Source: Polaromonas sp. AET17H-212
GTDB lineage: Bacteria; Pseudomonadota; Gammaproteobacteria; Burkholderiales; Burkholderiaceae_C
Assembly (NCBI RefSeq): GCF_002379085.1
Contig: NZ_NBZW01000025.1
Location: 1-64,000, forward strand
DNA: 64,000 nucleotides
Reading direction: 5' to 3'
Both the position numbers and the translations under genes were made by a program. The notes below the pieces were generated by a model that was not told the DNA's origin, made no database searches, and saw only the letters and a list, made by a program, of their open reading frames with translations. This document shows positions 7,985-15,819 of this stretch, one piece after another. Position 1 is the stretch's first letter. Each line of letters starts with the position of its first letter.

Positions 7985-8566
7985 ATGACTCATTCCTCAC
8001 TGCAAATCATCCGCGACGAGCACGCGGCCGTGGCCGCCATGTTGCGCTCCCTCGTCATGATGATGGAGCGTGGTCCGGGCGACGCGCCGGAGCGCTTTTT
8101 TGACGTATTGCGCGCGATGCTGTTTTACATCGACGAGTTTCCCGAGCGGCGCCATCACCCGAAGGAGTCGGACCTGCTGTTTCCCCGGCTGGCGCGCGTG
8201 GCGCCCGAGCTGATGCCGGTGATACGCCAGCTCGAGTCCGACCACATGAAAGGCGAAGGCAAGGTGCGCGAACTGCAGCACCTGCTGCTGGCCTGGGAGC
8301 TGATCGGTGAGACGCGGCGCGCCGCGTTCACCGAGGCGGCGCAGGCCTATGTGGGCTTTTACCTCGAGCACATGCGCACCGAGGAAACGCAGATCCTGCC
8401 GGCGGCGCAGAAGGCCCTGACGGCCGAGGACTGGGTGCAGCTGGACGCGGCCTTCCAGCATGAGCGCGACCCGCTCGCCGGCGGCCTGCGCGACCCGTGT
8501 TACGACCGGCTGTTCACACGCATTGTGCTGACCGCGCCTGCGCCGATCGGCGTCGGCGCCGCCTGA
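7985..8566 (+). CDS. hemerythrin domain-containing protein
   Basis: 193 residues, cytosolic. The hemerythrin ligand series for a di-iron site is visible: H13 (RDEHAA), H57/H58 with E61 (RHHPKE), H87 (ESDH) and H129 with E133 (EHMRTEE). Such proteins bind O2, NO or act in iron-centre repair. The gene follows copA by 44 bp, has no Shine-Dalgarno, and is preceded by an FNR-type box, consistent with expression at low oxygen. The last ~35 residues leave the four-helix bundle. The exact role is unknown. Confidence 0.88.
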   Translation: MTHSSLQIIRDEHAAVAAMLRSLVMMMERGPGDAPERFFDVLRAMLFYIDEFPERRHHPKESDLLFPRLARVAPELMPVIRQLESDHMKGEGKVRELQHLLLAWELIGETRRAAFTEAAQAYVGFYLEHMRTEETQILPAAQKALTAEDWVQLDAAFQHERDPLAGGLRDPCYDRLFTRIVLTAPAPIGVGAA

Positions 8567-8571
8567 ATTTT

Positions 8572-8632
8572 CCTCAAAAATACCTGTAGCCCGCGTCTGG
8601 CGGTTGTTAACAGCTATTTATTTTGTAGCAAC
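8572..8632 (+). repeat. dispersed palindromic repeat, copy 1
   Basis: AGCTAT-(TTATTTT)-GTAGCA core at 8612-8630 with the GC-rich left arm (CTGTAGCCC ... GGCGG). It sits between two convergent genes. Confidence 0.7.
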
Positions 8633-8658
8633 GCAGGCCCCGGCGCTGCCGCCTGGCC

Positions 8659-9294
8659 TCAAAACGACTGCTTGAGTCCGACGCTGACCAGCGTTTCCCG
8701 ATTGCTGCGGCCCACGGTCGCATCGAGCTGGAGCCGGTGGGTCAGGTTGCTGCGTGCACCGACCTGGACGGTGGGCTTGGCCAGCTGTTGGCCGAAAGCC
8801 TCCACATGCAGGGTGGCCACGCCGAACGCACGTTCATGGGCCAGCCCCCAGGTCGCCACCCCCGGCCCGCCCGACGGCCGCTGTCCGCCGAGATTGAGGT
8901 GGGTCGCCCCCCACGTGCTGTTGCAGGTCAACAGGCCGTTGAGGAAGGGCGTGGTGCCGCCCTGGCCGCGGGTTTGCGTGGCACCCAGCACGGCGGCGGT
9001 ATGGCAGCCGGCCTCCTGTGACGGTGTGATGCGCCACTTGGCCTGCAGCGCCTGGCTGGTGCTGGCGGCGGTTCGGTCGCGTGTGACCGAGGCGCCGAGC
9101 TCCAGGCCATCGACCGGCGCGTAAGCCGGTGCCAGCGTCCAGGTGTGGGCGTGGCCCGGCAGGCGCGCATACCAGCCCTCGATGTGGCCGGTGCCCGCGT
9201 CGTCGGTGTTGGCATCGTCCACCGTTAGCGGGCGCCCGGCATGGGCCGAAAGGCAGGCCAGCAGGCCGCTGGCGACCAGCAGGGGGCGAAACAA
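8659..9294 (-). CDS. secreted outer-membrane-barrel-like hypothetical protein
   Basis: 211 residues in this frame: signal peptide (hydrophobic PLLVASGLLACL, cleavage near AHA-G), then alternating amphipathic strands ending in aromatic VSVGLKQSF, typical of a small outer-membrane beta-barrel. The first start available is TTG 9294, which has no ribosome site and lies inside the T-tract of the terminator of the upstream gene. An ATG-led reading through CATG-CCGCCG would join this frame only by a one-base slip in the T7 run and would give a longer signal peptide. The start is therefore unresolved. Function unknown. Confidence 0.6.
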   Translation of the reverse strand: MFRPLLVASGLLACLSAHAGRPLTVDDANTDDAGTGHIEGWYARLPGHAHTWTLAPAYAPVDGLELGASVTRDRTAASTSQALQAKWRITPSQEAGCHTAAVLGATQTRGQGGTTPFLNGLLTCNSTWGATHLNLGGQRPSGGPGVATWGLAHERAFGVATLHVEAFGQQLAKPTVQVGARSNLTHRLQLDATVGRSNRETLVSVGLKQSF

Positions 9295-9323
9295 AAAAAC
9301 GGCGGCATGAAGAACATGCCGCC
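9293..9323 (-). terminator. intrinsic terminator after Old Yellow Enzyme gene
   Basis: Perfect 9-bp inverted repeat GGCGGCATG (9301-9309) / CATGCCGCC (9315-9323) with a 5-nt loop; on the minus strand it is followed by C/G and seven T (complement of 9293-9299). It lies 24 bp past the stop at 9348. Confidence 0.8.
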
Positions 9324-9347
9324 GAGTTTAGGGGAAGGCCGCGCGGG

Positions 9348-10451
9348 TCAGGCCAGCGCCGGGTAGTCGGTGTAGCCCTGCGCGCCGCCGCCGTAGAAGG
9401 TCGCCTTGTCGGGAGTGTTCAGTGGCGCGCCCTCGCGCAGGCGGCGCACCAGGTCGGGGTTGGCGATGTAGGCCTTGCCGAAGGCGACCAGGTCGGCGCC
9501 GTCCTGCACGGCCTGGTCGGCCAGGGCCTGGTCGTAGCCGTTGTTGACCATCCACGCGCCCTTGCCGCCCGCCGCGCGGTAGGCCGCCTTGAGTGCGGCG
9601 TAGTCAAACGGCCGGTCGGGCAGCTCGCGCGGGCCGCCGGTGGCGCCTTCGATGATGTGGATGTAGGCCAGGTTCAGCGTGGCCAGTTCGCGGATCACAT
9701 GGTCGAACAGCGGCTGCGGGTCGGCATCGAACACGTCGTTGGCCGGGGTCACCGGCGACAGGCGAATGCCGGTGCGGCCGCCGCCGATGGCGCCGGTGAT
9801 GGCGCGGGTCACTTCCAGCAGCAGGCGGGCGCGGTTTTCGATGCTGCCGCCGTAGTCGTCGGTGCGCTGGTTGGCGCTGCTCTTGAGGAACTGATCCAGC
9901 AGGTAGCCGTTGGCGCCGTGGATTTCCACGCCGTCGAAGCCGGCGGTTTCGACCGCGTTGCGCGCCGCCGCCTGGTAGGTGTGCACGATGCCGGGCAACT
10001 CGCCGGCATCCAGCGCACGCGGCTCGGAGGTGTCGACAAAAACCGGCGCGCCGTCCCTGATCAGCACGGTTTTGGTCTTGGCGGTGATGGCCGAGGGTGC
10101 CACCGGCTTGCCGCCCCCGGGTTGCAGGTCGGTGTGCGAGACGCGGCCCACATGCCAGAGCTGGACCACGATCTTGCCGCCGGCCTGGTGCACGGCGGCG
10201 GTGACTTTTTTCCAGCCGTCGAGCTGCTCGGTACCGTACAGGCCCGGCACGTCGGCATAACCCTGGCCCTGCTGGCTGATGGCAGTGGCTTCGGTGATCA
10301 GCAGGCCGGCGCTGGCGCGCTGGCTGTAGTACTCGGCCATCAGGGGCGTGGGAATGGCGTCGGGCGCGCGGTTGCGCGTGAGCGGCGCCATGACGATGCG
10401 GTTGGCAAGGTGCAGGTCGCCGGCCTGGACGGGGTCGAACAAAGTGGGCAT
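9348..10451 (-). CDS. nemA: NADH:flavin oxidoreductase / N-ethylmaleimide reductase-like (Old Yellow Enzyme)
   Basis: 367-residue FMN-dependent TIM-barrel ene-reductase. Key residues are visible: N-terminal NRIVMAPLTRNRA, the FMN contact Q97 in VVQLWHVGR, substrate-binding pair H178 and N181 with Y183 (EIHGANGYLLDQF), the NQRTDDYGGS loop and C-terminal FGKAYIANPDLV. Such enzymes use NAD(P)H to reduce activated alkenes, maleimides, nitroesters or nitroaromatics. It ends at a strong terminator. No repressor gene adjoins it. The family is certain, the physiological substrate is not. Confidence 0.9.
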   Translation of the reverse strand: MPTLFDPVQAGDLHLANRIVMAPLTRNRAPDAIPTPLMAEYYSQRASAGLLITEATAISQQGQGYADVPGLYGTEQLDGWKKVTAAVHQAGGKIVVQLWHVGRVSHTDLQPGGGKPVAPSAITAKTKTVLIRDGAPVFVDTSEPRALDAGELPGIVHTYQAAARNAVETAGFDGVEIHGANGYLLDQFLKSSANQRTDDYGGSIENRARLLLEVTRAITGAIGGGRTGIRLSPVTPANDVFDADPQPLFDHVIRELATLNLAYIHIIEGATGGPRELPDRPFDYAALKAAYRAAGGKGAWMVNNGYDQALADQAVQDGADLVAFGKAYIANPDLVRRLREGAPLNTPDKATFYGGGAQGYTDYPALA

Positions 10452-10740
10452 GAAGAAAACTCTCAGTGAAAAGTTGAAGACAGCCCGCAGTGTGGGCGGA
10501 TATCGATTGGCTTGTGCAACACGGGCTGATGGATTCGTGTTAGCCGCGATGGCGTACGCCTGACAAGTTACCGCAGCTTTGCCGTGCGTCTCTTGATCTG
10601 GCCCAAGGAGGCGTTCACGGGGCCCGCCTGACGCAGGTGGGCGCCCATCCTGCAGCGGTTGATGTCAGCCGGCCTTCGTGGTCTAGCGCCGTGTGTACCC
10701 GAGGGCGCGCCGCCCTGCCGGGACTCGCCACAATACGGGC

Positions 10741-12066
10741 ATGGCAAGAATTTTCAGAGGGGTCCTGTGGCTGGCGCTGGCCGCCGTGTTGTTGCTGGCC
10801 GGGGTGGCGCTGGCGCTGCACGGCTGGGTGGGCAGCGACGATTTCAGGCAGCGCGTGCAGCAGGAGGCCTCCGCGGCGCTGGGCCTGCCGGTGCGGGTGG
10901 GCGGCATCGAGGTGGCGCTGTGGCCGCTGCCGGCCGTGGCGCTGAGCGGCATCGAGGTGCAAAGCCGGCCGCCGCTGACCCTGGCGCGGCTGGAGTTGCG
11001 TCCGGGCTGGGCGGCGCTGCTGCAGGGCCGGCTCGAGGTGGCCACGCTGGTGCTGCGGGACGCGGTGTTGCCGCAGCAGGCGATCGACGCGATTTTGTTG
11101 TCGCTACAAAAAAAGAAGCAAGCAGCGCTCGCCGCGCCTGGGCTGCAGCCCAAAAGGGCTTCAAGTCTTCAGCCCGCGGGTGCGGGGGCTGCGGAGGGTG
11201 GGGCGGCGGTGGACCGCTGGCTGCCGCGCCGCGCGCTGCTGCAGGACGTGAGCTGGGTCAGCCTCAAGGGCTCGCGCACCACGGTGGATGCCGGGATGCG
11301 CCTGGGCGCCGACAGCCTGCCCGAGGAGGCCTCGCTCAAGGTCACGCAAGGCCATTTGCGGGGGCTCCACGGCAGCCTGCAGCGTGAGGAGGCCGGCCAG
11401 TGGGCGCTGCGTGTGGAGGTCGGCGGCGGCACGGTCGCGGGCCGGCTGGGCATGCAGCGCGCGCCGTCGGCGCAGGGCGGCCAGGCGCTGGTGCTGCAGG
11501 GCAAGCTGGAAACCCGCGGGGTGGAGGTGTCGGCGCTGACCGCGCCGAACCGCCCGCTCAGCGGCCGGCTGGAGGCGTCCACCACGCTCAGGGCCGCTGC
11601 GGCAACCACCGCCGGCCTGGTTGACGCGCTGCAGACGCAGACGCGCTTCACCGTGAAGGACGCAGTGCTCAACGGCATGGACCTGGTCAAGGCGGTGCAG
11701 ACCGTGGGCCTGAGCCGCGGCGGACAGACGCGGCTGGACACGCTGGCCGGGCAGGTGCAGTCGCAGGGACGGGCCGCGCAGCTGAACAACCTGGTGGCCA
11801 GTTCCGGGGCGCTGAGCGCCACCGGCAACGTGGCCGTATCAGCCAGCCAGGCCCTGAGCGGGCGCGTGAGCGTGAGCTTGGGCAACACCGTCGGGGTGCC
11901 GCTGGTGGTGGGCGGCACGCTGGCGGCACCCGAGGTCACGCTGACCCGCGGGGCGCTGCTGGGCGCGGCTGTCGGCACGGTGGTGATGCCCGGCGTCGGG
12001 ACCGGCGCCGGCATGGAACTCGGCGACCGGCTCGGCCAGGGCCTGAACAAACTCTTCGGCAAGTAG
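10741..12066 (+). CDS. AsmA-like membrane-anchored protein (copy 1)
   Basis: 441 residues with one N-terminal transmembrane helix (VLWLALAAVLLLAGVALALHGWV) and an AsmA-type body (VRVGGIEVALWPLPAVALSGIEV, L-x-RPG near the start; AsmA_2-like strands later). AsmA-family proteins bridge the periplasm and affect lipid or outer-membrane assembly. The C terminus is an unusual glycine-zipper hydrophobic stretch (GALLGAAVGTVVMPGVGTGAG). A palindromic repeat (11101-11166) lies in frame inside the gene and encodes the Lys/Ala-rich linker after LSLQKKK. Start ATG 10741 is preceded by CACAAT plus 6 nt and no Shine-Dalgarno. A paralogue lies at 34678. Confidence 0.8.
   Translation: MARIFRGVLWLALAAVLLLAGVALALHGWVGSDDFRQRVQQEASAALGLPVRVGGIEVALWPLPAVALSGIEVQSRPPLTLARLELRPGWAALLQGRLEVATLVLRDAVLPQQAIDAILLSLQKKKQAALAAPGLQPKRASSLQPAGAGAAEGGAAVDRWLPRRALLQDVSWVSLKGSRTTVDAGMRLGADSLPEEASLKVTQGHLRGLHGSLQREEAGQWALRVEVGGGTVAGRLGMQRAPSAQGGQALVLQGKLETRGVEVSALTAPNRPLSGRLEASTTLRAAAATTAGLVDALQTQTRFTVKDAVLNGMDLVKAVQTVGLSRGGQTRLDTLAGQVQSQGRAAQLNNLVASSGALSATGNVAVSASQALSGRVSVSLGNTVGVPLVVGGTLAAPEVTLTRGALLGAAVGTVVMPGVGTGAGMELGDRLGQGLNKLFGK
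11101..11166 (-). repeat. dispersed palindromic repeat, copy 2 (inside coding sequence)
   Basis: Reverse-orientation copy: GAAGCCCTTTTGGGCTGCAGCC arm, GCGAGCGCTGC joint and a TTTTTTTGTAGCGAC end. It lies wholly inside the first AsmA-like gene and keeps its reading frame. Confidence 0.6.
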
Positions 12067-12101
12067 GGCCAGCGCCACGCCCGGCCGCCCGGTTTGTGGT
12101 T

Positions 12102-12160
12102 GAAATCGGCTTCAGCCCTTTTCCTGCCTGCGCCGGCAGCTATGAAAAAAGGAGTGCTCG
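12102..12160 (+). repeat. dispersed palindromic repeat, copy 3
   Basis: AAATCGGCTTCAGCCC left arm, GCGCCGGCAGCTATG joint, AAAAAAGGAGTGC end. It follows the AsmA-like gene by 36 bp. Confidence 0.7.
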
Positions 12161-12306
12161 GGCTGTCCGGTTTGTCCTACAGCGGTGCGCGCCGGCTGCT
12201 GATTCGGCGCGCGCGGACCGCCGCCTACCATCGTCCTGACTGTTGAGAGGCACTTGCCGGGCTTGCATTTGCCTGGCGCCTTTTTATCCTTTCAGGGAGA
12301 GACACC

Positions 12307-12492
12307 ATGTTGAAGTACGCCATTGTTTTCGCCCTCATTTCGCTGATTGCCGGAGCCCTGGGCTTTGGCGGCATTGCCGCCGGCTCTGCGGGCATTGCCA
12401 AAATCCTGTTCGGCCTGTTCCTGATCCTGGCGCTGGTGTTTATCGTGCTGGCAGCCCTCGGGGTGGGTGCGGCCCGGAAGGCGCTCAAGTAA
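12307..12492 (+). CDS. DUF1328 small membrane protein (UPF0391, YtjA-like)
   Basis: 61 residues with two transmembrane helices ([22 protein letters not shown] and [23 protein letters not shown]) and a short basic tail, the standard length and pattern of the family. A GGGAGAGACACC site precedes ATG 12307. Family members are usually stress-associated but have no defined biochemical role. The next small reading frame begins directly at its stop codon (TAA-ATG). Confidence 0.88.
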   Translation: MLKYAIVFALISLIAGALGFGGIAAGSAGIAKILFGLFLILALVFIVLAALGVGAARKALK

Positions 12493-12828
12493 ATGCCGCT
12501 GTCACCGAATGTCGGCGTCATGTCCCGGGTGCCTCCGAGCGAACCTCCCGCCAAGGGCCGCCGCGCCGAAGTCTCGCGCGTGGACAGCCAGCGGGCCAGC
12601 CTGGCGCAACTGCTGCTGGTGGCGCGCCTGCGGGCGCGCACCCGGCGCGACTTGGCGGTGGATTCGCTGGAGCGCGCCGCCCACGTGATTTTTGTGACCT
12701 GCAAGAACTGGTTTCTGTCGTCGCCGGAGCGCGACGGGCAGGTGCCCCCGGCGGCCGCCGGCGCGCCGCTTGTGCCGCCCTCCGACAACACCCCCAACAA
12801 GGACCTTGATGCACACCGCCACGATTGA
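12493..12828 (+). CDS. small hypothetical protein, possibly coupled to DUF1328 gene
   Basis: 111 residues, Arg/Ala-rich, with no transmembrane segment and no domain I recognise. Support comes from its position: ATG 12493 abuts the TAA of the DUF1328 gene, so reinitiation is plausible, and its 3' end overlaps the transglutaminase start by 20 bp. M10 at 12520 is an alternative start. Codon pattern is not decisive in this GC-rich background, so it may be spurious. Confidence 0.4.
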   Translation: MPLSPNVGVMSRVPPSEPPAKGRRAEVSRVDSQRASLAQLLLVARLRARTRRDLAVDSLERAAHVIFVTCKNWFLSSPERDGQVPPAAAGAPLVPPSDNTPNKDLDAHRHD

Positions 12829-13651
12829 CTGCCTGCTGGACTACGACGTCGCCAGCCCCACCCATTTCTGCTTCAGCATCGAGGCGGCCTTTCACGATGC
12901 CCACCGCGTGGTGGAGGAGCGCCTGACCGTCACGCCCAGCGTCAAGGTGCGCCATTTCTGTGACGAGCGCAGCGGCAACCGTTTTTTCCGGCTGGACGCC
13001 TCGCGCGGCCAGTTGTCAGTGAACTACCACGCGCAGGTCGAGCTTCACCATGCGCCGGTGCCGCTGCACCTGGAGGAGGCGGCGGTGACGGCGGTGCCCG
13101 ACGACGTCCTGCGTTACCTGATGCCCAGCCGCTACTGCGAGTCCGACATCATGAGCCGCGCCGCGCAGCAGCTGTTTGGCCATATCTCGCCGGGTTTGTC
13201 GCGGGTGCGGGCGATTGAAAGCTGGATCCACGACTCCATCCATTACCTGCCGGGCTTCAGCAATTCAACCACCACGGCGCAGGAGGTGTTTGTGCACCGC
13301 GCCGGCGTCTGCCGCGACTTTGCGCACCTGGGCATCACCTTGTGCCGTGCGCTGAACATTCCGGCGCGCCTGGTGGTCGGCTACGTTTATTTTGACGAGC
13401 CACCGCAGGATTTTCACGCGGTGTTCGAGGCCTGGCTGGATGGCCGCTGGGTGCTGTTTGATGCAACCCGCATGGCGCCCAACGATCGCCTGGTACGGGT
13501 CGGCACCGGGCGCGATGCCAAGGACGTGGCCTTTGCCACGATTTTTGGCAACGTGCGGATGCTGCGCAAGGAACTGGTGGTGGACCAGGGCGACAGCTCA
13601 GTGCGCCAGGCGACCGATACCTTGCCGCCAGCCCTGTCCATGGCCGCCTGA
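12809..13651 (+). CDS. transglutaminase-like cysteine peptidase family protein
   Basis: 280 residues starting at ATG 12809 with AAGGA 6 bp upstream. An N-terminal ~110-residue beta-rich region precedes the transglutaminase core with catalytic C168 (RAGVCRDFAH), H203 (DFHAVFEAWL) and D218 (VLFDATRMAP). No signal peptide is seen, so it is probably cytosolic. Bacterial relatives act as peptidases or amide-modifying enzymes and are often found beside peptide-ligase or alpha-E genes, which are absent here. The substrate is unknown. Confidence 0.88.
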   Translation: MHTATIDCLLDYDVASPTHFCFSIEAAFHDAHRVVEERLTVTPSVKVRHFCDERSGNRFFRLDASRGQLSVNYHAQVELHHAPVPLHLEEAAVTAVPDDVLRYLMPSRYCESDIMSRAAQQLFGHISPGLSRVRAIESWIHDSIHYLPGFSNSTTTAQEVFVHRAGVCRDFAHLGITLCRALNIPARLVVGYVYFDEPPQDFHAVFEAWLDGRWVLFDATRMAPNDRLVRVGTGRDAKDVAFATIFGNVRMLRKELVVDQGDSSVRQATDTLPPALSMAA

Positions 13652-13679
13652 ACGGCCGGCCGGTCAGCACGTCAGCACT

Positions 13680-14450
13680 TCAGGACTTGTAACCCTCGTC
13701 GATCCGGTCGAGCTTGCGGATCAGCGAGGGCCAGGCAAAGGCGCCGCCCAGGCCGCCGGTCTGCACGCGCATGGCTTCGGCCACCCCCTTGACGATTTGC
13801 GGGTTCACCGGAATCAGTTCGCCGCCCGCCTGCGCGTCGAGCTGGATGCGGCAGGTGTTCTCGAAGGTGTACATGCTGAGGAAGGCGTCGGCAATCGTCT
13901 TGCCGACCACCAGCAGGCCGTGGTTGCGCAGCATGAGGAAGTTGGCCGTGCCCAGGTCGGCCTGCAGGCGCGGCTTTTCATCGTCGCGAAAGGCCACGCC
14001 TTCGTACGCGTGGTAGGCCAGCGAGCCCAGCACAAAGGTCGACTGCTGGCTGATCGGCAACACGCCGCATTTCTGCGCGCTGACGGCGACGCCGGCGCGG
14101 GTGTGGGTGTGCAGCACGCAGCCGGCGTCCGCCCGGGCCTCGTGCACCGCGCTGTGGATCACGAAGCCGGCCGGGTTCACCGGGAAGGCGGAGTCGATCA
14201 CCTTGTTGCACTGTTCGTCGACCTTGACCAGGCTGGAGGCGGTGATCTCGTCGAACATCAGGCCATAGGGATTGATCAGGAAGTGGTGCGCGCCGGCGCC
14301 GCTGACCGATTCGGGCAGCTTGGCGCTGATGTGCGTGAAGACCAGGTCGCTCCAGCCGTACAGCGCCGCCAGCCGGTAGCAGGCGGCCAGGTCGCAGCGC
14401 AGTTGCCATTCTTCGGCACTGACAACTTCCTTGAGGGAGGGAATATGCAT
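13680..14450 (-). CDS. class II aldolase/adducin family protein
   Basis: 256 residues with the class II aldolase fold: LVFTHISAKLP, the substrate-loop ASSLVKVDE, HSAVHEARADAGCVLHTHT supplying the zinc histidines, and a third His in LRNHGLLVVG. Members split phosphorylated sugars by retro-aldol cleavage or, in many proteobacteria, act on related hydroxy-acids. The start has GGAGACCCTC before ATG 14450. It lies on the same strand as the AraC gene upstream, opposite to the ABC transporter. The substrate cannot be told from sequence. Confidence 0.85.
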   Translation of the reverse strand: MHIPSLKEVVSAEEWQLRCDLAACYRLAALYGWSDLVFTHISAKLPESVSGAGAHHFLINPYGLMFDEITASSLVKVDEQCNKVIDSAFPVNPAGFVIHSAVHEARADAGCVLHTHTRAGVAVSAQKCGVLPISQQSTFVLGSLAYHAYEGVAFRDDEKPRLQADLGTANFLMLRNHGLLVVGKTIADAFLSMYTFENTCRIQLDAQAGGELIPVNPQIVKGVAEAMRVQTGGLGGAFAWPSLIRKLDRIDEGYKS

Positions 14451-14549
14451 GAGGGTCTCCTGAATGGGGGTGATGCTGCACGATACGCCAGCGCAGCGGC
14501 GGCGACGGTCACCCGTTTGACAAGCGCCTGATCAGCCTGAGGTCATCCC

Positions 14550-14612
14550 GAAGCGCTATTAAAAGAAGAGCTGTCGGCGTACGTCCTCTAAGGGCTAACG
14601 GCCCATTTGGTG
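14550..14612 (-). repeat. dispersed palindromic repeat, copy 4
   Basis: Reverse-orientation copy (GCACCAAATGGGCCGTTAGCCC arm, GCCGACAGCTCTTCTTTTAATAGC core) between the AraC and aldolase genes. Confidence 0.65.
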
Positions 14613-14627
14613 CTGAATCGGGCCGCT

Positions 14628-15608
14628 TCAGTGGCGCAGCAGCCCGGCGGCCGCGTTGAGCAGCCAGGCCTGCCGGAATTCGCTCGGGCTCAGGCCGGTG
14701 TGGCCGCGGAACACGCGGCTGAAATGCGAGAGGTTGCTGAACCCCCAGGACAGCGCAATGTCGGTGATGGGGCGCGCCTGCGGCCCGTGTTGCTGCAGCT
14801 CGCGGATGCAGGCCTGCAGGCGCAGGTGCAGGATGTAGCTGGCCAGGGTGTCGGTTTCACCGGCGAAGGCGTTGTGCAGATGGCGCTTGCTGCAATTGAG
14901 CGCGTGGGCGATCTGCTCGATGGACAGGGCCGGGTCGCGCAGCCGGGTGCTGACATAGGCGCGGATGCGGTCCTTCAGGGCCTCGCGCTGCGTCACGGCG
15001 GTGGCCTGCCCGGCCAGTTCGATCAGCGACAGGCGCACCAGCTGGGCGATCAGCTCGCCGGCACCGCGGGCGGCGGCCACGCTCATGTTGGGCAGCTCCT
15101 GGTAGGTGCTGCGCATGGTGGTGAGCGCCACCCGGGCGATGCCGCTGGCGCCGCCCACGTGGCGCGCCATCAGGTGCTCCAGCGGCAGGCCGCGCTCGAT
15201 GAGCTGCGCCTTGGGCAGCATCACGATCAGGTGTTCCACGCGTTCGGGGTTGTCCACCGCGTAGGAGCCGGTGGTGTCGTAAATGGTCCAGGCCCCGGGG
15301 CTGACCCAGGCGCGCCGGCCCATCTGCTCGACCCCGGCGCGGCCCTGCAGCGGCGCCACGATCTTGAGGTAACCCGCATCGCTGGCGCGCACCATGTCCG
15401 GGGTGCGCACGACGCGGTGGCGGTTGGCTTCCAGCCGGGTCAGCACCACGTCGCCGGCCTGGGCCGAGACCATTTCGCCGTCGAAGTCGGTGTCGCCGTA
15501 GAGGTCCGATTCCAGGCCGCCGAAATGTTTCCAGATCCACTCTCGCCACACCGGTGCGCGCTCGCGCGGGGCGAAGTCGTTGGTCGATACCAGGGTGGCC
15601 GCGGTCAT
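14628..15608 (-). CDS. AraC-family transcriptional regulator, FeaR-like layout
   Basis: 326 residues. An N-terminal AraC-binding-like cupin region (~30-190) senses the effector; the C-terminal ~100 residues hold two helix-turn-helix units (LSIEQIAHALNCSKRHLHNAF and ITDIALSWGFSNLSHFSRVF) and the closing GLSPSEFRQ. The layout matches FeaR-type activators, which sit beside aromatic-amine and aldehyde catabolic genes. GGAGACAAGC precedes ATG 15608. It is divergent from the ABC transporter/aldehyde dehydrogenase run and is the obvious candidate to control it. Confidence 0.87.
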   Translation of the reverse strand: MTAATLVSTNDFAPRERAPVWREWIWKHFGGLESDLYGDTDFDGEMVSAQAGDVVLTRLEANRHRVVRTPDMVRASDAGYLKIVAPLQGRAGVEQMGRRAWVSPGAWTIYDTTGSYAVDNPERVEHLIVMLPKAQLIERGLPLEHLMARHVGGASGIARVALTTMRSTYQELPNMSVAAARGAGELIAQLVRLSLIELAGQATAVTQREALKDRIRAYVSTRLRDPALSIEQIAHALNCSKRHLHNAFAGETDTLASYILHLRLQACIRELQQHGPQARPITDIALSWGFSNLSHFSRVFRGHTGLSPSEFRQAWLLNAAAGLLRH

Positions 15609-15819
15609 GCTTGTCTCCGGTTGATGAACAGGCCCGGGGCCTGTGGAAAGATTATGGGTGTTGTGCCTTGTCCTGTTGCAGTTTCAGGTCAAGGGTTAAC
15701 CCGGATCGCCGTGCGCTGACCGTCAACTGCTTTGTGCGCGCAAAGCAAAGCGTCGGGCCCGGTGTCTGCCTATCATGCGGGTTCCAACAGCCCTTCAGGG
15801 CGACTACACAGGAGACACC

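Noticed and set aside
9129-10469. 446-residue plus-strand frame
   Set aside because: Antisense to the Old Yellow Enzyme gene, whose active-site residues are intact.
14607-15719. 370-residue plus-strand frame
   Set aside because: Antisense shadow of the AraC-family regulator, which has two clear helix-turn-helix units.
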